DNA from: Lactococcus garvieae
Lineage (GTDB): Bacteria > Bacillota > Bacilli > Lactobacillales > Streptococcaceae
Direction of reading: 5' to 3'
DNA: 64,000 nucleotides
Assembly (NCBI RefSeq): GCF_016027715.1
Contig: NZ_CP065691.1
Location: forward strand, 1,025,954 to 1,089,953
The position numbers and the translations under genes are program-made. Positions within the stretch are counted from its first letter, which is position 1. Each line of letters opens with the position of its first letter. A model generated the notes under the pieces. That model was given only the letters and a program-made list of their open reading frames with translations. It was not told the origin of the DNA and did no database searches. This document shows, piece by piece, positions 33,610 to 43,762 of the stretch.

Positions 33610-34531
33610 AATTTAGATTATCTTGTAACTCTTGCCAAATTTGTTCGTTTTCTTCTAAAGAATATGAATTTGCCCCTGAGGCTAAAGCATGTCCGCCCCC
33701 ATCATGTCTTTTGGCAATCTCATTAATGGGAACTGTTTTCGAACGCATACGTACACGATAGTGTCCATCAGCTTGTTCCACAAAGATAGCCCATGATTTT
33801 ACGTCCCGGATACTACCTGGTGTACCCACAATGCTTGAAGTTTCAGCATCACGCAAGTTAAATTTATCCAATACTTCTCTGCTCAAAATCACACGGCCTG
33901 CACCATTTTCGGAAATTTCTAAGTTTTCATAAACATAGCCTTGTAAACGTGCCACCTTCATATCAAAGGAAGTCATTTCCCGTCCCAGTGCTGGTCTATC
34001 AAAGTCAAATTCAGCCAGCTTACTCGCGAGATACAGGGTTTGCGCTGATGTAGCAGGATAAAGGAAGCGACCCGTATCCCCAACAATTCCGCCGTAAAGA
34101 AGACGTGCTGCTTCAGTATTCAGAGCTAACCCTTCTGTCAAAGCTAAGTCAGTAATGATTTCGGAGGCCGAGCTGCGTTCAGGTTCCACTAAAAGCAAGT
34201 CCCCATAGGCATCTTCATTTGGATGATGGTCTATTTTGATGACATAATCTGCTTTTTGCCAGCGGTCATCATCAATGCGGGGAGTATTGGCTGTATCACA
34301 GATAATGCTGAGATAAGATGTTCCAGAATCAAGCTCTACCTGATCCATTTCTGCTAAATATGTCAGAGTCGGCTCATCATAGCCGACCGCATAGATTTTC
34401 TTCTCTGGAAAATTCTCTCTTAAAATGGCACGAAGTCCGCATTGTGAACCGAGTGCATCGGGATCTGGATTTTTATGACGGTGAATAAGAATCGTATCGT
34501 ATTCTTTGATTTTTGTAATAATTTCTTTCAT
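33608..34531 (-). CDS. nrnA: DHH-family oligoribonuclease / pAp phosphatase NrnA
   Basis: 307 residues from the ATG at 34531 with AAGGAAAAG upstream; a longer frame reaches into ytoI but has no ribosome site. Motifs: 'HRHKNPDPDALGSQ', 'IICDTANT', 'IKIDHHPNEDAYG', 'GGIVGDTGRFLYP' and DHHA1 'RHDGGGHALASGA'. Degrades nano-RNA and 3'-phosphoadenosine 5'-phosphate in the cytosol. The neighbour ytoI is also next to nrnA in Bacillus. Complete. Confidence 0.92.
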   Translation of the reverse strand: MKEIITKIKEYDTILIHRHKNPDPDALGSQCGLRAILRENFPEKKIYAVGYDEPTLTYLAEMDQVELDSGTSYLSIICDTANTPRIDDDRWQKADYVIKIDHHPNEDAYGDLLLVEPERSSASEIITDLALTEGLALNTEAARLLYGGIVGDTGRFLYPATSAQTLYLASKLAEFDFDRPALGREMTSFDMKVARLQGYVYENLEISENGAGRVILSREVLDKFNLRDAETSSIVGTPGSIRDVKSWAIFVEQADGHYRVRMRSKTVPINEIAKRHDGGGHALASGANSYSLEENEQIWQELQDNLN

Positions 34532-34541
34532 CTTCTTTTCC

Positions 34542-35822
34542 TTATGTAATTTGTAGATTGACGACAGCTTTTGCGATGATGGTATTGATATAATAAATTT
34601 CGATATCAACAACTGCTCCTAGACGTGTTTCATTGATCACTTTTGGATAAATTTCCAAAAGATTATCAATAGCAACTGTACCCATCACGTGTAAATTTAT
34701 AGACTCTAGAATGACATTTCTTCGCCGTCTTTTATCCAATGTTCTCTGAACCACAATGGTCACAATCTCACTCAAGGCAGCGCTAGAGATATTCCCCACA
34801 TTGTTAACCATGAGAGGTTCAATCATAACAGTATAAGCAGACCCTTTTTCACTGATTTTACTGGACATATCTTCACTAAAAGTATGAGTGACTTGGCTCT
34901 CCTCTTGACTTCTTTGCAGGCTTTCCAAAACTTCTGACTTAGTGACCACACCTGCATAAGTATAATCTTTGTTCACAATTGGCATTATATCGTAGCCTTC
35001 GTGTATCATTTTTTGAGAAATACTCGCAACTGTCATTTTTTGCTTAGCAACGTCGGGGTAATTCATCAATTTATTAATCTGTGTATCCAGACTTTTATGA
35101 GCGATATCGCGCATACTTATCACTCCAACTACGACGCGGTGTGGGTTAACAACAGCAAAGCGACTCAAATTAGTCCGCTTCATCACTTCCATAAAGTCTT
35201 TGACCGTATCTTCTTCTCGAAGTGCTGGTCGATGATCGTGCGAGATTTCTGCTACAGTGATAATATCTTTTTTAATCAACTCATTAGCCAAGGCATGACT
35301 GATGCGGTTAGCCACAGTAAAGGTGTCATAAGTTGCGCGCATCAATGGTATACCCATTTCATTGGCATAGTCAATGACATCTTTGTCCACATCAAAACCA
35401 CCTGTAACAAGCACTGCGCTTTGTCCATGAAGCGCCATACTTTGAATGTCTTTACGATCACCGACAATCATCAAACTGTTTTTCATGAGAAATTTTTTGA
35501 CACTTTCGGGTTGCATTGCACCGATGGAAAAACGGCTAAATTCAACATCAAGTCCAGCATGTCCACCTAGAATTTCCGCGCTGGCTATTTCTGCAATTTT
35601 TCCAAAAGTAAGTTTATTGCTCCTTTTCTGACCTTTAATTGAGACCCGAATTGTACCAGAGCGATCGTTAACTGCTACGAGTCCGCGATTTTCAGCTTCT
35701 TTTATGGCACGGTAAGCAGTACCATCTGCTACTTTTAAGCGGTTAGCAATTCCACGTACACTGACCTGCTTCCCAATGTCAAGTTTTTCTATATAAGTTA
35801 GAATTTCTTCGTGTTTAGACAT
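34542..35822 (-). CDS. ytoI: HTH-DRTGG-CBS-hotdog regulator (YtoI-like)
   Basis: 426 residues: an N-terminal winged helix (about 1-65, 'KQVSVRGIANRLKVADGTAYRAIKEAENRGLV'), a DRTGG domain (about 70-185), two CBS motifs (about 195-310, 'VVNPHRVVVGVISMRDIA', 'IMPIVNKDYTYAGVVTKSEVL') and a C-terminal hotdog/thioesterase-like domain (about 325-420). The CBS pair suggests adenine-nucleotide sensing and the HTH suggests DNA binding. It precedes nrnA by 10 nt, as in Bacillus. Exact role unknown. Confidence 0.88.
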   Translation of the reverse strand: MSKHEEILTYIEKLDIGKQVSVRGIANRLKVADGTAYRAIKEAENRGLVAVNDRSGTIRVSIKGQKRSNKLTFGKIAEIASAEILGGHAGLDVEFSRFSIGAMQPESVKKFLMKNSLMIVGDRKDIQSMALHGQSAVLVTGGFDVDKDVIDYANEMGIPLMRATYDTFTVANRISHALANELIKKDIITVAEISHDHRPALREEDTVKDFMEVMKRTNLSRFAVVNPHRVVVGVISMRDIAHKSLDTQINKLMNYPDVAKQKMTVASISQKMIHEGYDIMPIVNKDYTYAGVVTKSEVLESLQRSQEESQVTHTFSEDMSSKISEKGSAYTVMIEPLMVNNVGNISSAALSEIVTIVVQRTLDKRRRRNVILESINLHVMGTVAIDNLLEIYPKVINETRLGAVVDIEIYYINTIIAKAVVNLQIT

Positions 35823-35834
35823 GAAATACTCCTA

Positions 35835-36377
35835 CTAACTGTTTCCATTTTTTATTGTATATTTTTCAAATTGTGAGATACGACCTATATTATATTGGTT
35901 GCTGGCTTTGTATTGCCCTGCTCTTTTATAACCTACTTTTTTAGCCACTTGGATAGAGCCGTAATTTCTACTGTCGCAATGGAGTGAAATTGCTTTTAAA
36001 CCAATCTCATGCAAGCAGATGTCGGTCAGCGTCTCAAGTGCTTCAGTCATCAGGCCTTGTTTCCAGTAGTTTTTATTCAGAACATAAGAAAGTTCAGAGT
36101 CTTGCTCAGCTAACTTTGTAAACTGGATAAAACCAATCATTTTTTGCTCAGTTTTTAACTCTATCGCCCACTTCCCAAGCGGTTGTTTCATAAAATGATT
36201 TGCAATGAATGCTTCAACCTGTAGCTTTGTGCGATGAGCGGGGAAAACGAATTCCAGATTAGACTTTACAGAGCTGTATTCAAACATGTCCTCTGTGTCT
36301 TTCATCGAAAAAGGACGAAGCCGAAGTCTTGTCGTTTCTATTTCTTGCTGTTTAGCAAGCTTCACATAGATATTCAT
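35835..36377 (-). CDS. GNAT-family N-acetyltransferase (RimJ/RimL-like)
   Basis: 180 residues. N-terminal 'IETTRLRLRPFSMKDTEDMFEY' is the standard opening of RimJ/RimL-type acetyltransferases; 'LSYVLNKNYWKQGLMTEALETL' and 'HCDSRNYGSIQVAKKVGYKRAGQY' form the acetyl-CoA fold. Substrate unknown. Read from an extended -10 at 36417-36425 (complement) that faces the menF promoter. Confidence 0.85.
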   Translation of the reverse strand: MNIYVKLAKQQEIETTRLRLRPFSMKDTEDMFEYSSVKSNLEFVFPAHRTKLQVEAFIANHFMKQPLGKWAIELKTEQKMIGFIQFTKLAEQDSELSYVLNKNYWKQGLMTEALETLTDICLHEIGLKAISLHCDSRNYGSIQVAKKVGYKRAGQYKASNQYNIGRISQFEKYTIKNGNS

Positions 36378-36416
36378 TTAGGCTTTCCAGTTTTCTTTAT
36401 TTTTTTTAACAAGCCT

Positions 36417-36452
36417 ATTATAACACGTTCCTTCCTTCATCTGTGATATAAT
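36417..36452. promoter_or_regulatory. Divergent promoters for the acetyltransferase and menF
   Basis: Minus strand: TGTTATAAT (TATAAT at 36417-36422 complement) for the acetyltransferase. Plus strand: TGATATAAT with TATAAT at 36447-36452 for menF. The plus-strand transcript should start near 36459, only about 3 nt before the menF ATG at 36462, and no ribosome site is seen. Confidence 0.6.
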
Positions 36453-36461
36453 TTCATTACT

Positions 36462-37610
36462 ATGAATTATAGACGGAAAAATCTCAACTTAAAGCATCCG
36501 CTTGCCTTTTGGTCTGCCTTTCCTGACCCAAGTGAGCGTTTTTTTTGGTACGATAGCCAGAAGCAAACTTTAATTATTGCGAGTGAAAGACTGACCACTC
36601 TTCAAGAAGAAGATATTGAAAACTATCCCTATGTCTTCTACAGCCAAAGCTTTTTTAATGAAGTAGAGGGTGAACTTTGGCAAGATTTCGGTAATGAACT
36701 TGTTGCTTTTAAGCATTATTTTGTTCAAACGCCAACTGAATCTTATGTCTTAACTTGTGACAATCTTCCTGATATGAAAGATGAAGAAATTAAAGAAAAT
36801 AAAAATAACTACAAAGAAGAGCCTGATGATTATCCATCCTGGCAGGAGCTTTACAATAAACTTCAGGAAAGCATCACAAGCGGGAAAACGGTAAAAATCG
36901 TCGCTTCGCGTGAAATAAAGTTTACTGCTTCGCGTGCCTTTGAAATCGAAGCTATTATTAAGCGCCTGATGCAAAATAACCCTGGTGCTTTTGTCTTTGC
37001 TTATCATAAAGCGGGTAAAACTTTCCTAGGTGCATCTCCTGAAATATTGGTCCAAAAAGAAGGGGATAAAATTCTGAGTTACGCTTTGGCAGGAACGATG
37101 CCACGAACTGTTAAGCATGCTGCAGAACTGTTATTGAAGGACCCTAAAAATCGCCTTGAACATCAAATAGTTGTCCAGAAAATCAAAGAAAAAATGCTAG
37201 AAAAATCATCAGATGTCAGTATCGGTGAAACCAGTACAATGGCTTTGAAAAATATCTATCACTTGCGCACTCTTCTTACAACTACAGATAAGCAGCACTC
37301 CATAATAGACTGGTCCAAGCATCTTCACCCGACACCCGCTTTAGGGGGAGAGCCAAGTCAGCCCGCTCTCTCCTTCTTAAGGGAAAATGAAAAACACGAA
37401 CGCGGTTTATATGCTGCACCGCTTGGCCTTATTGACAAGTATGGCAACGGAACACTCATCGTCGCCATTCGCTCTGCACTTTTTATGGAGAATACTTGTT
37501 ATGCTTATGCGGGCTGCGGCATTGTCGCTGACTCTGATTGCCGTTCTGAATTTGATGAAACAAAGATAAAATTAAAAACAATACTTGAGGCACTTGAAGA
37601 TGAACAATGA
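36462..37610 (+). CDS. menF: Isochorismate synthase
   Basis: 382 residues. The chorismate-binding domain is present: '[21 protein letters not shown]', '[27 protein letters not shown]', 'LAGTMPRT', '[36 protein letters not shown]' and '[25 protein letters not shown]'. Commits chorismate to menaquinone. First gene of the operon menF-D-H-B-E-C; its end overlaps the menD start by 11 nt. The start has no Shine-Dalgarno and sits almost at the predicted transcription start, so the mRNA may be leaderless. Confidence 0.93.
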   Translation: MNYRRKNLNLKHPLAFWSAFPDPSERFFWYDSQKQTLIIASERLTTLQEEDIENYPYVFYSQSFFNEVEGELWQDFGNELVAFKHYFVQTPTESYVLTCDNLPDMKDEEIKENKNNYKEEPDDYPSWQELYNKLQESITSGKTVKIVASREIKFTASRAFEIEAIIKRLMQNNPGAFVFAYHKAGKTFLGASPEILVQKEGDKILSYALAGTMPRTVKHAAELLLKDPKNRLEHQIVVQKIKEKMLEKSSDVSIGETSTMALKNIYHLRTLLTTTDKQHSIIDWSKHLHPTPALGGEPSQPALSFLRENEKHERGLYAAPLGLIDKYGNGTLIVAIRSALFMENTCYAYAGCGIVADSDCRSEFDETKIKLKTILEALEDEQ

Positions 37611-39246
37611 ATATCTAGCTCCACTAGTCGATGAACTTTACCTTTTGGGAGTACAAGAAGCCGTGTTTAGCCCTGGTTCTCGCTCAACGGCTCTTGCGAT
37701 GCTTTTTGAAGAATATGGAAAATATGATACCTACGTAAACATTGATGAGCGCTCAGCTGCCTTCTTTGCTTTAGGCATTGCAAAGTCACAACAGCGTCCC
37801 GTTGTTCTCATCTGTACTTCTGGTTCGGCTGCTGCACATTACTTGCCAGCAATTACCGAAGCCAAACACAGCCGCATACCTTTAATAGTTCTCAGTGCCG
37901 ATCGTCCCAATGATTTGCAATTTGTCGGGGCAGCTCAAACTGTGAATCAGACGGATTATTTTGGTAAATTTGTTAATCATTATGAAGAGTTGAATAGACC
38001 AACCGAGATTAATTTTTGGACTTATCCCCGCAAAGTTGCACAGCGCGCTTTTATGGCAGCAGTAAACCCTCCTGCTGCTGCTGTTCAAATCAATGTCCCC
38101 ATCAGTGAGCCTTTAATCCCTGACTTAAGCCCTGAAAATTATCCACAGGGACGAAAAGAGTTTTCACTGCATAAAGGTAAGCTGCAGCCCACATTTATCC
38201 CAGAATTAAAGGGCAATGTCCTCATCTTTGCAGGACCGGACAGTAATTCCGACTATCAGAAATCACTCTTGTCACTGTCGGAGAAGCTCAATGCTCCGAT
38301 ATTAGCTGATCCCCTTTCTAATTTACGTAATTTTAACCATCCAAATATTATTGATGCCTATGATGCTTTTTTAGCTCATCCTCAGCTTATAAAATCACTA
38401 AAAGTCGATTACTTCCTGCAGTTTGGCCAAATTCCTGTTTCTAAGCGTGTGCTGCAACTGATTGGTCAAAATCCAGCTGCAGAATACATCCAAATTGATG
38501 CTGCTTTAGACTATCGTAATCCCAGTCAAACAACAACCCAAGTCATCCAAGCCGATATTAATGCTTTTTGTCAGGCTGTGAAACCTGTGTCGAATGCTTC
38601 AGAACATCTTTCGAAGTGGCAGGAGCTCCAAAAAGTGATGCGTCAAAAGCTAAGTACTGTCGAAAAAGAAACTGCTCCTTTTGAGGGACGTTACGTTCAC
38701 ATATTGCAAAAACTTCTTCCAGACCACTCACAGCTCTTGATTTCAAACTCCATGGCGATTCGAGATGTTGACTACTTCTGGCGCAGTCAGGAAGCGGATA
38801 TCCATCTTTTAGGAAATCGGGGTACAAATGGCATCGATGGGCAAGAATCAACGGCATTAGGGATTTCTACAGCTGGGAAACCCACTGTACTCTTAACGGG
38901 TGATCTCTCCATGCTTCACGATATTAATGGCTTGATAGTTGGTAAAACTCACCAGTTGGACTTGACCATTGTCCTCTTTAACAATGATGGTGGTGGTATT
39001 TTCCATCACTTAGCTCAAAAAGGACAACCTCACTTTGACTACCTCTTTTCGACACCACATGGGCTCGATTTCGGAGGGTTAGCTCAGTTGATGGGACTTG
39101 ATTATCATCTGGTCACGGACTATCAAGATTTTGAGCAAATATTTAACCAAAGTTTGGCCGAAAAAGGTATGCACCTGTTGGAAGTCAAAACAGATAAGGA
39201 TGTAAGCCTAGAATTACACAAGAAATATACGCTTTATGATATTTGA
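37600..39246 (+). CDS. menD: SEPHCHC synthase MenD
   Basis: 548 residues from the ATG at 37600, inside the menF end. Thiamine-diphosphate enzyme that joins isochorismate and 2-oxoglutarate. Seen: '[16 protein letters not shown]', '[40 protein letters not shown]', '[20 protein letters not shown]', '[18 protein letters not shown]' and the cofactor-binding '[15 protein letters not shown]...[14 protein letters not shown]'. Complete. Its 3' end overlaps menH by 11 nt. Confidence 0.95.
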   Translation: MNNEYLAPLVDELYLLGVQEAVFSPGSRSTALAMLFEEYGKYDTYVNIDERSAAFFALGIAKSQQRPVVLICTSGSAAAHYLPAITEAKHSRIPLIVLSADRPNDLQFVGAAQTVNQTDYFGKFVNHYEELNRPTEINFWTYPRKVAQRAFMAAVNPPAAAVQINVPISEPLIPDLSPENYPQGRKEFSLHKGKLQPTFIPELKGNVLIFAGPDSNSDYQKSLLSLSEKLNAPILADPLSNLRNFNHPNIIDAYDAFLAHPQLIKSLKVDYFLQFGQIPVSKRVLQLIGQNPAAEYIQIDAALDYRNPSQTTTQVIQADINAFCQAVKPVSNASEHLSKWQELQKVMRQKLSTVEKETAPFEGRYVHILQKLLPDHSQLLISNSMAIRDVDYFWRSQEADIHLLGNRGTNGIDGQESTALGISTAGKPTVLLTGDLSMLHDINGLIVGKTHQLDLTIVLFNNDGGGIFHHLAQKGQPHFDYLFSTPHGLDFGGLAQLMGLDYHLVTDYQDFEQIFNQSLAEKGMHLLEVKTDKDVSLELHKKYTLYDI

Positions 39247-40063
39247 AGATAGATATATTCAGATTGGAGCCCATCACTTTCATGTCAGAGTACACGGAGA
39301 GGGCAAGCCACTCTTAGCCTTGCACGGCTTTAGTCAATCTGCGCTCACGTGGGAAAGTTTAGACATCACTGGTTATCAAATCTTTGCTTTAGATTTGATA
39401 GGTCATGGGGAGTCAAGTAAACCTGAAGCCTTAGACAATTATAGTCTTTCCAGTATCTGTCAACAGCTTCAAGAACTGGTAGCTCTTCTTTTTCACGGAA
39501 AAAGCTACACGCTCTTAGGTTATTCGATGGGCGGACGGATTGCCTTACAGTTTGCGCATCTTTTCCCTGAACAACCAATCGATGAACTCATTCTCGAATC
39601 GGCAGCACCAGGGATTTCTGATCCTGTTCAACGTGAGAAACGCCAACAGTCTGACTCTCAATTAGCAGCTCAAATCGAAAAGAATGGTGCACGTTGGTTC
39701 GCAGACTACTGGGGTTCTCTGCCCATCTTTGAAAGTCAAAAACAACTGCCTCAAAAGCTTCAAGATAAAGTTTGGTCCAGCCGCGCCCTCAACAATCCCC
39801 ATGCTTTAGCACATACTTTGAGGGCAACGGGACAAGGATCTCTTCCCGATATCTCTGAAGCCCTCCAAACTTTGAAATTTCCTCTGCTCTATATTACAGG
39901 TGCTTTGGATGAAAAGTATTCACAAATTGCGAGAAGCTTTATGACACGTCAAAATACACAATGCTTGATCGTTGAAGGTGCGGGACACAATGTACATCTG
40001 GAACTTCCTGAGCACTTTAATTTAATCTTAACGACTCATTTGCAGGGTAAAACCATGCTATAA
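39236..40063 (+). CDS. menH: SHCHC synthase MenH, alpha/beta hydrolase
   Basis: 275 residues. Oxyanion region '[14 protein letters not shown]', nucleophile elbow '[15 protein letters not shown]' (Ser), catalytic Asp region 'ITGALDEKY' and His in '[13 protein letters not shown]'. Removes pyruvate from the MenD product. The stop lies inside a TATAAT box that looks like a promoter for menB. Confidence 0.9.
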   Translation: MIFEDRYIQIGAHHFHVRVHGEGKPLLALHGFSQSALTWESLDITGYQIFALDLIGHGESSKPEALDNYSLSSICQQLQELVALLFHGKSYTLLGYSMGGRIALQFAHLFPEQPIDELILESAAPGISDPVQREKRQQSDSQLAAQIEKNGARWFADYWGSLPIFESQKQLPQKLQDKVWSSRALNNPHALAHTLRATGQGSLPDISEALQTLKFPLLYITGALDEKYSQIARSFMTRQNTQCLIVEGAGHNVHLELPEHFNLILTTHLQGKTML

Positions 40064-40064
40064 T
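40056..40064 (+). promoter_or_regulatory. menB: Internal promoter in front of menB
   Basis: Extended -10 TGCTATAAT over the menH stop codon, 33 nt before the menB ATG. menB also has a strong ribosome site (AAAGGAGA), and this is the largest gap in the operon, so menB and later genes may be transcribed independently. Confidence 0.5.
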
Positions 40065-40096
40065 GAATGAATAAACACTAAAAAAGGAGACAAACT

Positions 40097-40939
40097 ATGT
40101 CAAAATATAACTGGCTTGCTTTAGACCGCAAGTATGAAGATGTCATTTACGAAACTTATAACGGTATCGCAAAAATCACGATTAATCGTCCTGAAGTTCG
40201 TAATGCTTTTCGTCCTAAAACAGTTGTCGAACTTATCGATGCATTTACTGTGGCTCGTGATGATACTTCTGTAGGTGTCATTGTCTTAACTGGAGCGAAC
40301 CATGGACAAGGCGAAGACAAAGAAGCCTTCTGTTCTGGTGGTGACCAAAAAGTGCGTGGCGATGGTGGATATGTTGGTGAAGACCAAATTCCTCGTCTTA
40401 ACGTTTTAGACTTGCAGCATCTTATCCGTATCACACCTAAGCCTGTTATTGCCATGGTTAATGGTTTCGCAATCGGTGGCGGACATGTCCTCCACATTGT
40501 TTGTGACTTGACCATTGCTTCTGAAAATGCTAAATTCGGTCAAACAGGGCCTCGTGTTGGTTCATTTGATGCAGGTTATGGTGCTGGACTCTTGGCAGCT
40601 ATGGTCGGCCAAAAGAAAGCCCGTGAAATCTGGTTCCTCTGCCGTCAATACACTGCGCAGGAAGCAATGGATATGGGCATGGTCAACACTGTTGTACCAT
40701 TTGATCAACTTGAAGATGAAACAGTTAAATGGGCTGAAGAAATGCTTGCCTTGTCACCAATGGCACTTCGCATGCTTAAGGGCTCAATGAATGCGGCAAC
40801 AGACGGTCTCGCTGGCTTGCAACAGTTTGCGGGTGATGCAACGCTTATGTACTACCTCAGTGATGAAGCTAAAGAAGGGCGTGACGCTTTCAAAGAAAAA
40901 CGCAAACCTGACTTTGATCAATTCCCTAAATTCCCATAA
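40097..40939 (+). CDS. menB: 1,4-Dihydroxy-2-naphthoyl-CoA synthase
   Basis: 280 residues of the crotonase fold. '[13 protein letters not shown]' and '[25 protein letters not shown]' form the oxyanion hole, '[20 protein letters not shown]' and the C-terminal '[20 protein letters not shown]' are MenB-specific. Complete and highly conserved. menE follows after 3 nt. Confidence 0.96.
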   Translation: MSKYNWLALDRKYEDVIYETYNGIAKITINRPEVRNAFRPKTVVELIDAFTVARDDTSVGVIVLTGANHGQGEDKEAFCSGGDQKVRGDGGYVGEDQIPRLNVLDLQHLIRITPKPVIAMVNGFAIGGGHVLHIVCDLTIASENAKFGQTGPRVGSFDAGYGAGLLAAMVGQKKAREIWFLCRQYTAQEAMDMGMVNTVVPFDQLEDETVKWAEEMLALSPMALRMLKGSMNAATDGLAGLQQFAGDATLMYYLSDEAKEGRDAFKEKRKPDFDQFPKFP

Positions 40940-40942
40940 GCG

Positions 40943-42295
40943 ATGAAATGGTTAAAAGAACAGGCTGAAAAATCGCCAAACAAACTTTTCTTAAATCAAC
41001 TGACTTTTAAAGAAGTCTACGATAAAACTGTTCAGACAGCCCAACATTTAAACAAAGAAATAGCTAGGCAAAACCGCCTAGCTCTTCTTTCAGAGAATTC
41101 GCCAGAAATGGCAATCGTCCTCTTTGCTTTATTGGCTTTGGACAAGGAAGTCCTCTTGCTCAATACGCATCTGACCGATATTGAAATCAAAGAGCAACTT
41201 ACCGAACTCGATGTTGAGCTTCTTATCGCTTCTGACCAGCAAAACTTTCCTGCTGATTTAGCTTTTTCTGAAATTGTCAGCTTAGAAAGTAGCTCAGCTG
41301 TGCTTAATTGGCAGCCAGCTCCTGATAAAATCGCAGTTATCATGAACACCAGTGCGACAACTGGAAAATTCAAATCAGTACCTATCACTTGGAAAATGAT
41401 TGCGGCACATGTGGCTGCTTCTGCTGCTACTATGGGCGTCCTCCCTGAAGATAACTGGCTGGTTATGCTTCCGATGTTTCATGTGAGTGGTTTATCCATC
41501 ATCATGAGAAGTCTTTATAATGCAACACAGGCAACCATCCGCGCTTCTTTTGATGAAGAAGAGCTCCTCAGCCTTATCAATGACAGTTCTGTGAACATGG
41601 CTTCCATGGTTCCCACTATGCTCAAACGTGTTTATGAGAGAATTTCTCCAAAAAATATTCGTGTCATCTTATTAGGGGGCGAATTTATTCCACAGCCTTT
41701 GATACAGGCTTGTTTCGCACAAGGTTTACCTGTGTACAAAACTTATGGGATGACTGAAACTTTTTCTCAGTCTGTTACTTTCAATATTTTGGAACATCCA
41801 GACAAGCTGACTTCGGTAGGTCAAGCACTTCCCGGGGTGGAGATTGAAATTTCACATTCTGATGCCGAGCAAGCGGGCGAAATCCACTTAAAATCACCGA
41901 TGCTCATGAAGGGCTATCTCTATCAAGAAGACGTTCAACTTTTCAACACTGGTGATATTGGCTATCTTGATGAAGACAATTTCCTTTACATCCTCAACCG
42001 TCGCAAAGATATCATCATCTCAGGCGGGGAAAATATTTATCCCAAAGAGGTTGAGGATTTACTCTACAGCTTACCAGGAATTATCGAATGCGCCCTTGTG
42101 CCACAGCAAGATGAAACTTGGGGACAAGTGCCCCTACTTTTCTATGCGGGTACTCCTGAAAGCCAAGAAGTGTTTGACTTTCTCAGTACCAAGTTGGCCA
42201 AATATAAGCTCCCCCGACAAATCATAAAGTTAAATGCGTTACCCAAAAATGCCTCAGGTAAAATTCTTAGGAAAAATCTTAAAAATGAAGCTTAA
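40943..42295 (+). CDS. menE: o-Succinylbenzoate-CoA ligase
   Basis: 450 residues of the acyl-adenylate family. AMP-binding 'IMNTSATTGKFKSVPITW' (a variant of the usual STSGTTGxPK P-loop), 'KTYGMTETFSQSVTF', 'NTGDIGYLDEDNFLYILNRRKDIIISGGENIYPKEVE' and the Lys near the end in 'NASGKILRKNL'. It activates o-succinylbenzoate for MenB. The 3' end overlaps menC by 11 nt. Confidence 0.93.
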   Translation: MKWLKEQAEKSPNKLFLNQLTFKEVYDKTVQTAQHLNKEIARQNRLALLSENSPEMAIVLFALLALDKEVLLLNTHLTDIEIKEQLTELDVELLIASDQQNFPADLAFSEIVSLESSSAVLNWQPAPDKIAVIMNTSATTGKFKSVPITWKMIAAHVAASAATMGVLPEDNWLVMLPMFHVSGLSIIMRSLYNATQATIRASFDEEELLSLINDSSVNMASMVPTMLKRVYERISPKNIRVILLGGEFIPQPLIQACFAQGLPVYKTYGMTETFSQSVTFNILEHPDKLTSVGQALPGVEIEISHSDAEQAGEIHLKSPMLMKGYLYQEDVQLFNTGDIGYLDEDNFLYILNRRKDIIISGGENIYPKEVEDLLYSLPGIIECALVPQQDETWGQVPLLFYAGTPESQEVFDFLSTKLAKYKLPRQIIKLNALPKNASGKILRKNLKNEA

Positions 42296-43388
42296 ATCGA
42301 TTAGTCTCCAACATGTTCAGTTACCCATGAACTTCAACTTTAAAACAGCTAAAGGACAGCTCAAATTGCGTGATACAATCATTATCATTGCTGAAGATAT
42401 TAATGGAAATTATGGATACGGAGAGTGTGTGAGTTTTACCACGCCCTTTTATACCCAAGAAACATTTGAGCGTTCGTGGGAACAGCTAGCAGAGTTTTAT
42501 ATCCCAAAAGTATTGGCTACCACTTTTGAGCATCCCTTTGAGATTCATAGCTTTTTTGAAACTCCATTACCTATGGCAATGGCTGGGTTGGAAAACGCTT
42601 TGTTAGATCTGTATTATAAAGCAAGAGAAGAGAACACCATTGCTTCCCTTTTTCCAGAACCTTTAGAAGATAACTTAGCGCGTGGAGCTGTTCTGGGAGA
42701 CATCCCACGTGAAGAACTTTCAGAAAAAATAGAGGGATTACTGGCAGATGGCGTTCAAAGAATAAAGCTCAAAATCAAGCCTGAGGATGGCTTTGAACGC
42801 ATTCGATTTGCTGTTAGTCGCTATCCACAGGTCCAATGGGCTGTTGATGCGAACCGCTCTTATGGTTTTAATAACTTGAATCAACTGAAAGAGCTAGATT
42901 CTCTAGGCCTCGTCTGTATTGAGGAGCCTCTTTCAACCAACAATATCTCTGATTATCAAGCAATAATGCCAGAACTTTCTACGCCTATTTGCTTCGATGA
43001 AAATGTTCAGAACTTGGATGAATTGAAACAAGTCGCACTTTTGAAAGGGCACAAAATGCTTAACATCAAGATTGGACGTCTAGGTGGACTTTATCAGACA
43101 AAGGAAGCTATTGATTTTTGCCGTCAGCATGACATTTCTTTCTGGATTGGGAGTATGGTCGAAAGTGGCATTTCCAAGATATTGCATGCGCAACTGGCAA
43201 CCTTGAGTGATAATGTTATGCCAGGGGATCTGTCAGATTCGGCCTATTATTTTCCAGAAGATTTAATTATACCGGGGCTTAAATTTATCCGAGGAAAAAT
43301 GAAAAGGCCTCGTGGTAAAGGCTTGGGCGTAACTATTAATCATGAAGCACTTGAGCATTATACTGTGAAAAAGGAGATATTTCGATGA
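42285..43388 (+). CDS. menC: o-Succinylbenzoate synthase
   Basis: 367 residues from the ATG at 42285, inside the menE end, with AGGAAAAA upstream (a frame 17 codons longer runs further into menE). Enolase superfamily: 'RIKLKIKPEDGFERI' (catalytic Lys pair), 'WAVDANRSYG' , 'CIEEPLS', 'CFDENV' (metal ligands Asp, Glu, Asp/Glu) and 'LNIKIGRLGG' with the second catalytic Lys. Complete. Gene end overlaps the next by 4 nt. Confidence 0.93.
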   Translation: MKLKSISLQHVQLPMNFNFKTAKGQLKLRDTIIIIAEDINGNYGYGECVSFTTPFYTQETFERSWEQLAEFYIPKVLATTFEHPFEIHSFFETPLPMAMAGLENALLDLYYKAREENTIASLFPEPLEDNLARGAVLGDIPREELSEKIEGLLADGVQRIKLKIKPEDGFERIRFAVSRYPQVQWAVDANRSYGFNNLNQLKELDSLGLVCIEEPLSTNNISDYQAIMPELSTPICFDENVQNLDELKQVALLKGHKMLNIKIGRLGGLYQTKEAIDFCRQHDISFWIGSMVESGISKILHAQLATLSDNVMPGDLSDSAYYFPEDLIIPGLKFIRGKMKRPRGKGLGVTINHEALEHYTVKKEIFR

Positions 43389-43762
43389 CTATGATTGAAC
43401 AACTGGGCATTCAAAACGTTGCTTTAACTCAAACAGGTTTTACTGCCCAAATGGCTTTAAACGATTTTCACGCACAGCCCCAAGGTTTCTTGAATGGTGG
43501 TGCAACGCTTGCCTTTGCTGAGATTTCTGCTGGTATGGCAAGTAATCTCTTGCTTGATGATATTCATTTTGCTGTCGGCCAAGCGGTCAATGGCAACCAT
43601 TTGAACCCGACTAAAGCATCAGGAATGCTCTTTGCCCAAGGTCTTCTTTTGCACAAAGGTGGGCGCACGCACGTCTGGGAGATTAAGTTTACAGATGCGC
43701 GTGAGGTTTTAGTGGCACAAGTCACTGTAACAAACGCTATCGTGGGAAAAAAACATGAATAA
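43385..43762 (+). CDS. Hotdog-fold thioesterase, probable DHNA-CoA hydrolase
   Basis: 125 residues, PaaI/YdiI-type hotdog: 'PQGFLNGGATLAFAEISAGMAS' (long central helix with catalytic Glu) and 'VGQAVNGNHLNPTKASGMLFA'. In a men operon the missing step after MenB is hydrolysis of 1,4-dihydroxy-2-naphthoyl-CoA, and this gene is placed exactly where a MenI enzyme would be expected. The assignment rests on fold plus context. Confidence 0.8.
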   Translation: MTMIEQLGIQNVALTQTGFTAQMALNDFHAQPQGFLNGGATLAFAEISAGMASNLLLDDIHFAVGQAVNGNHLNPTKASGMLFAQGLLLHKGGRTHVWEIKFTDAREVLVAQVTVTNAIVGKKHE

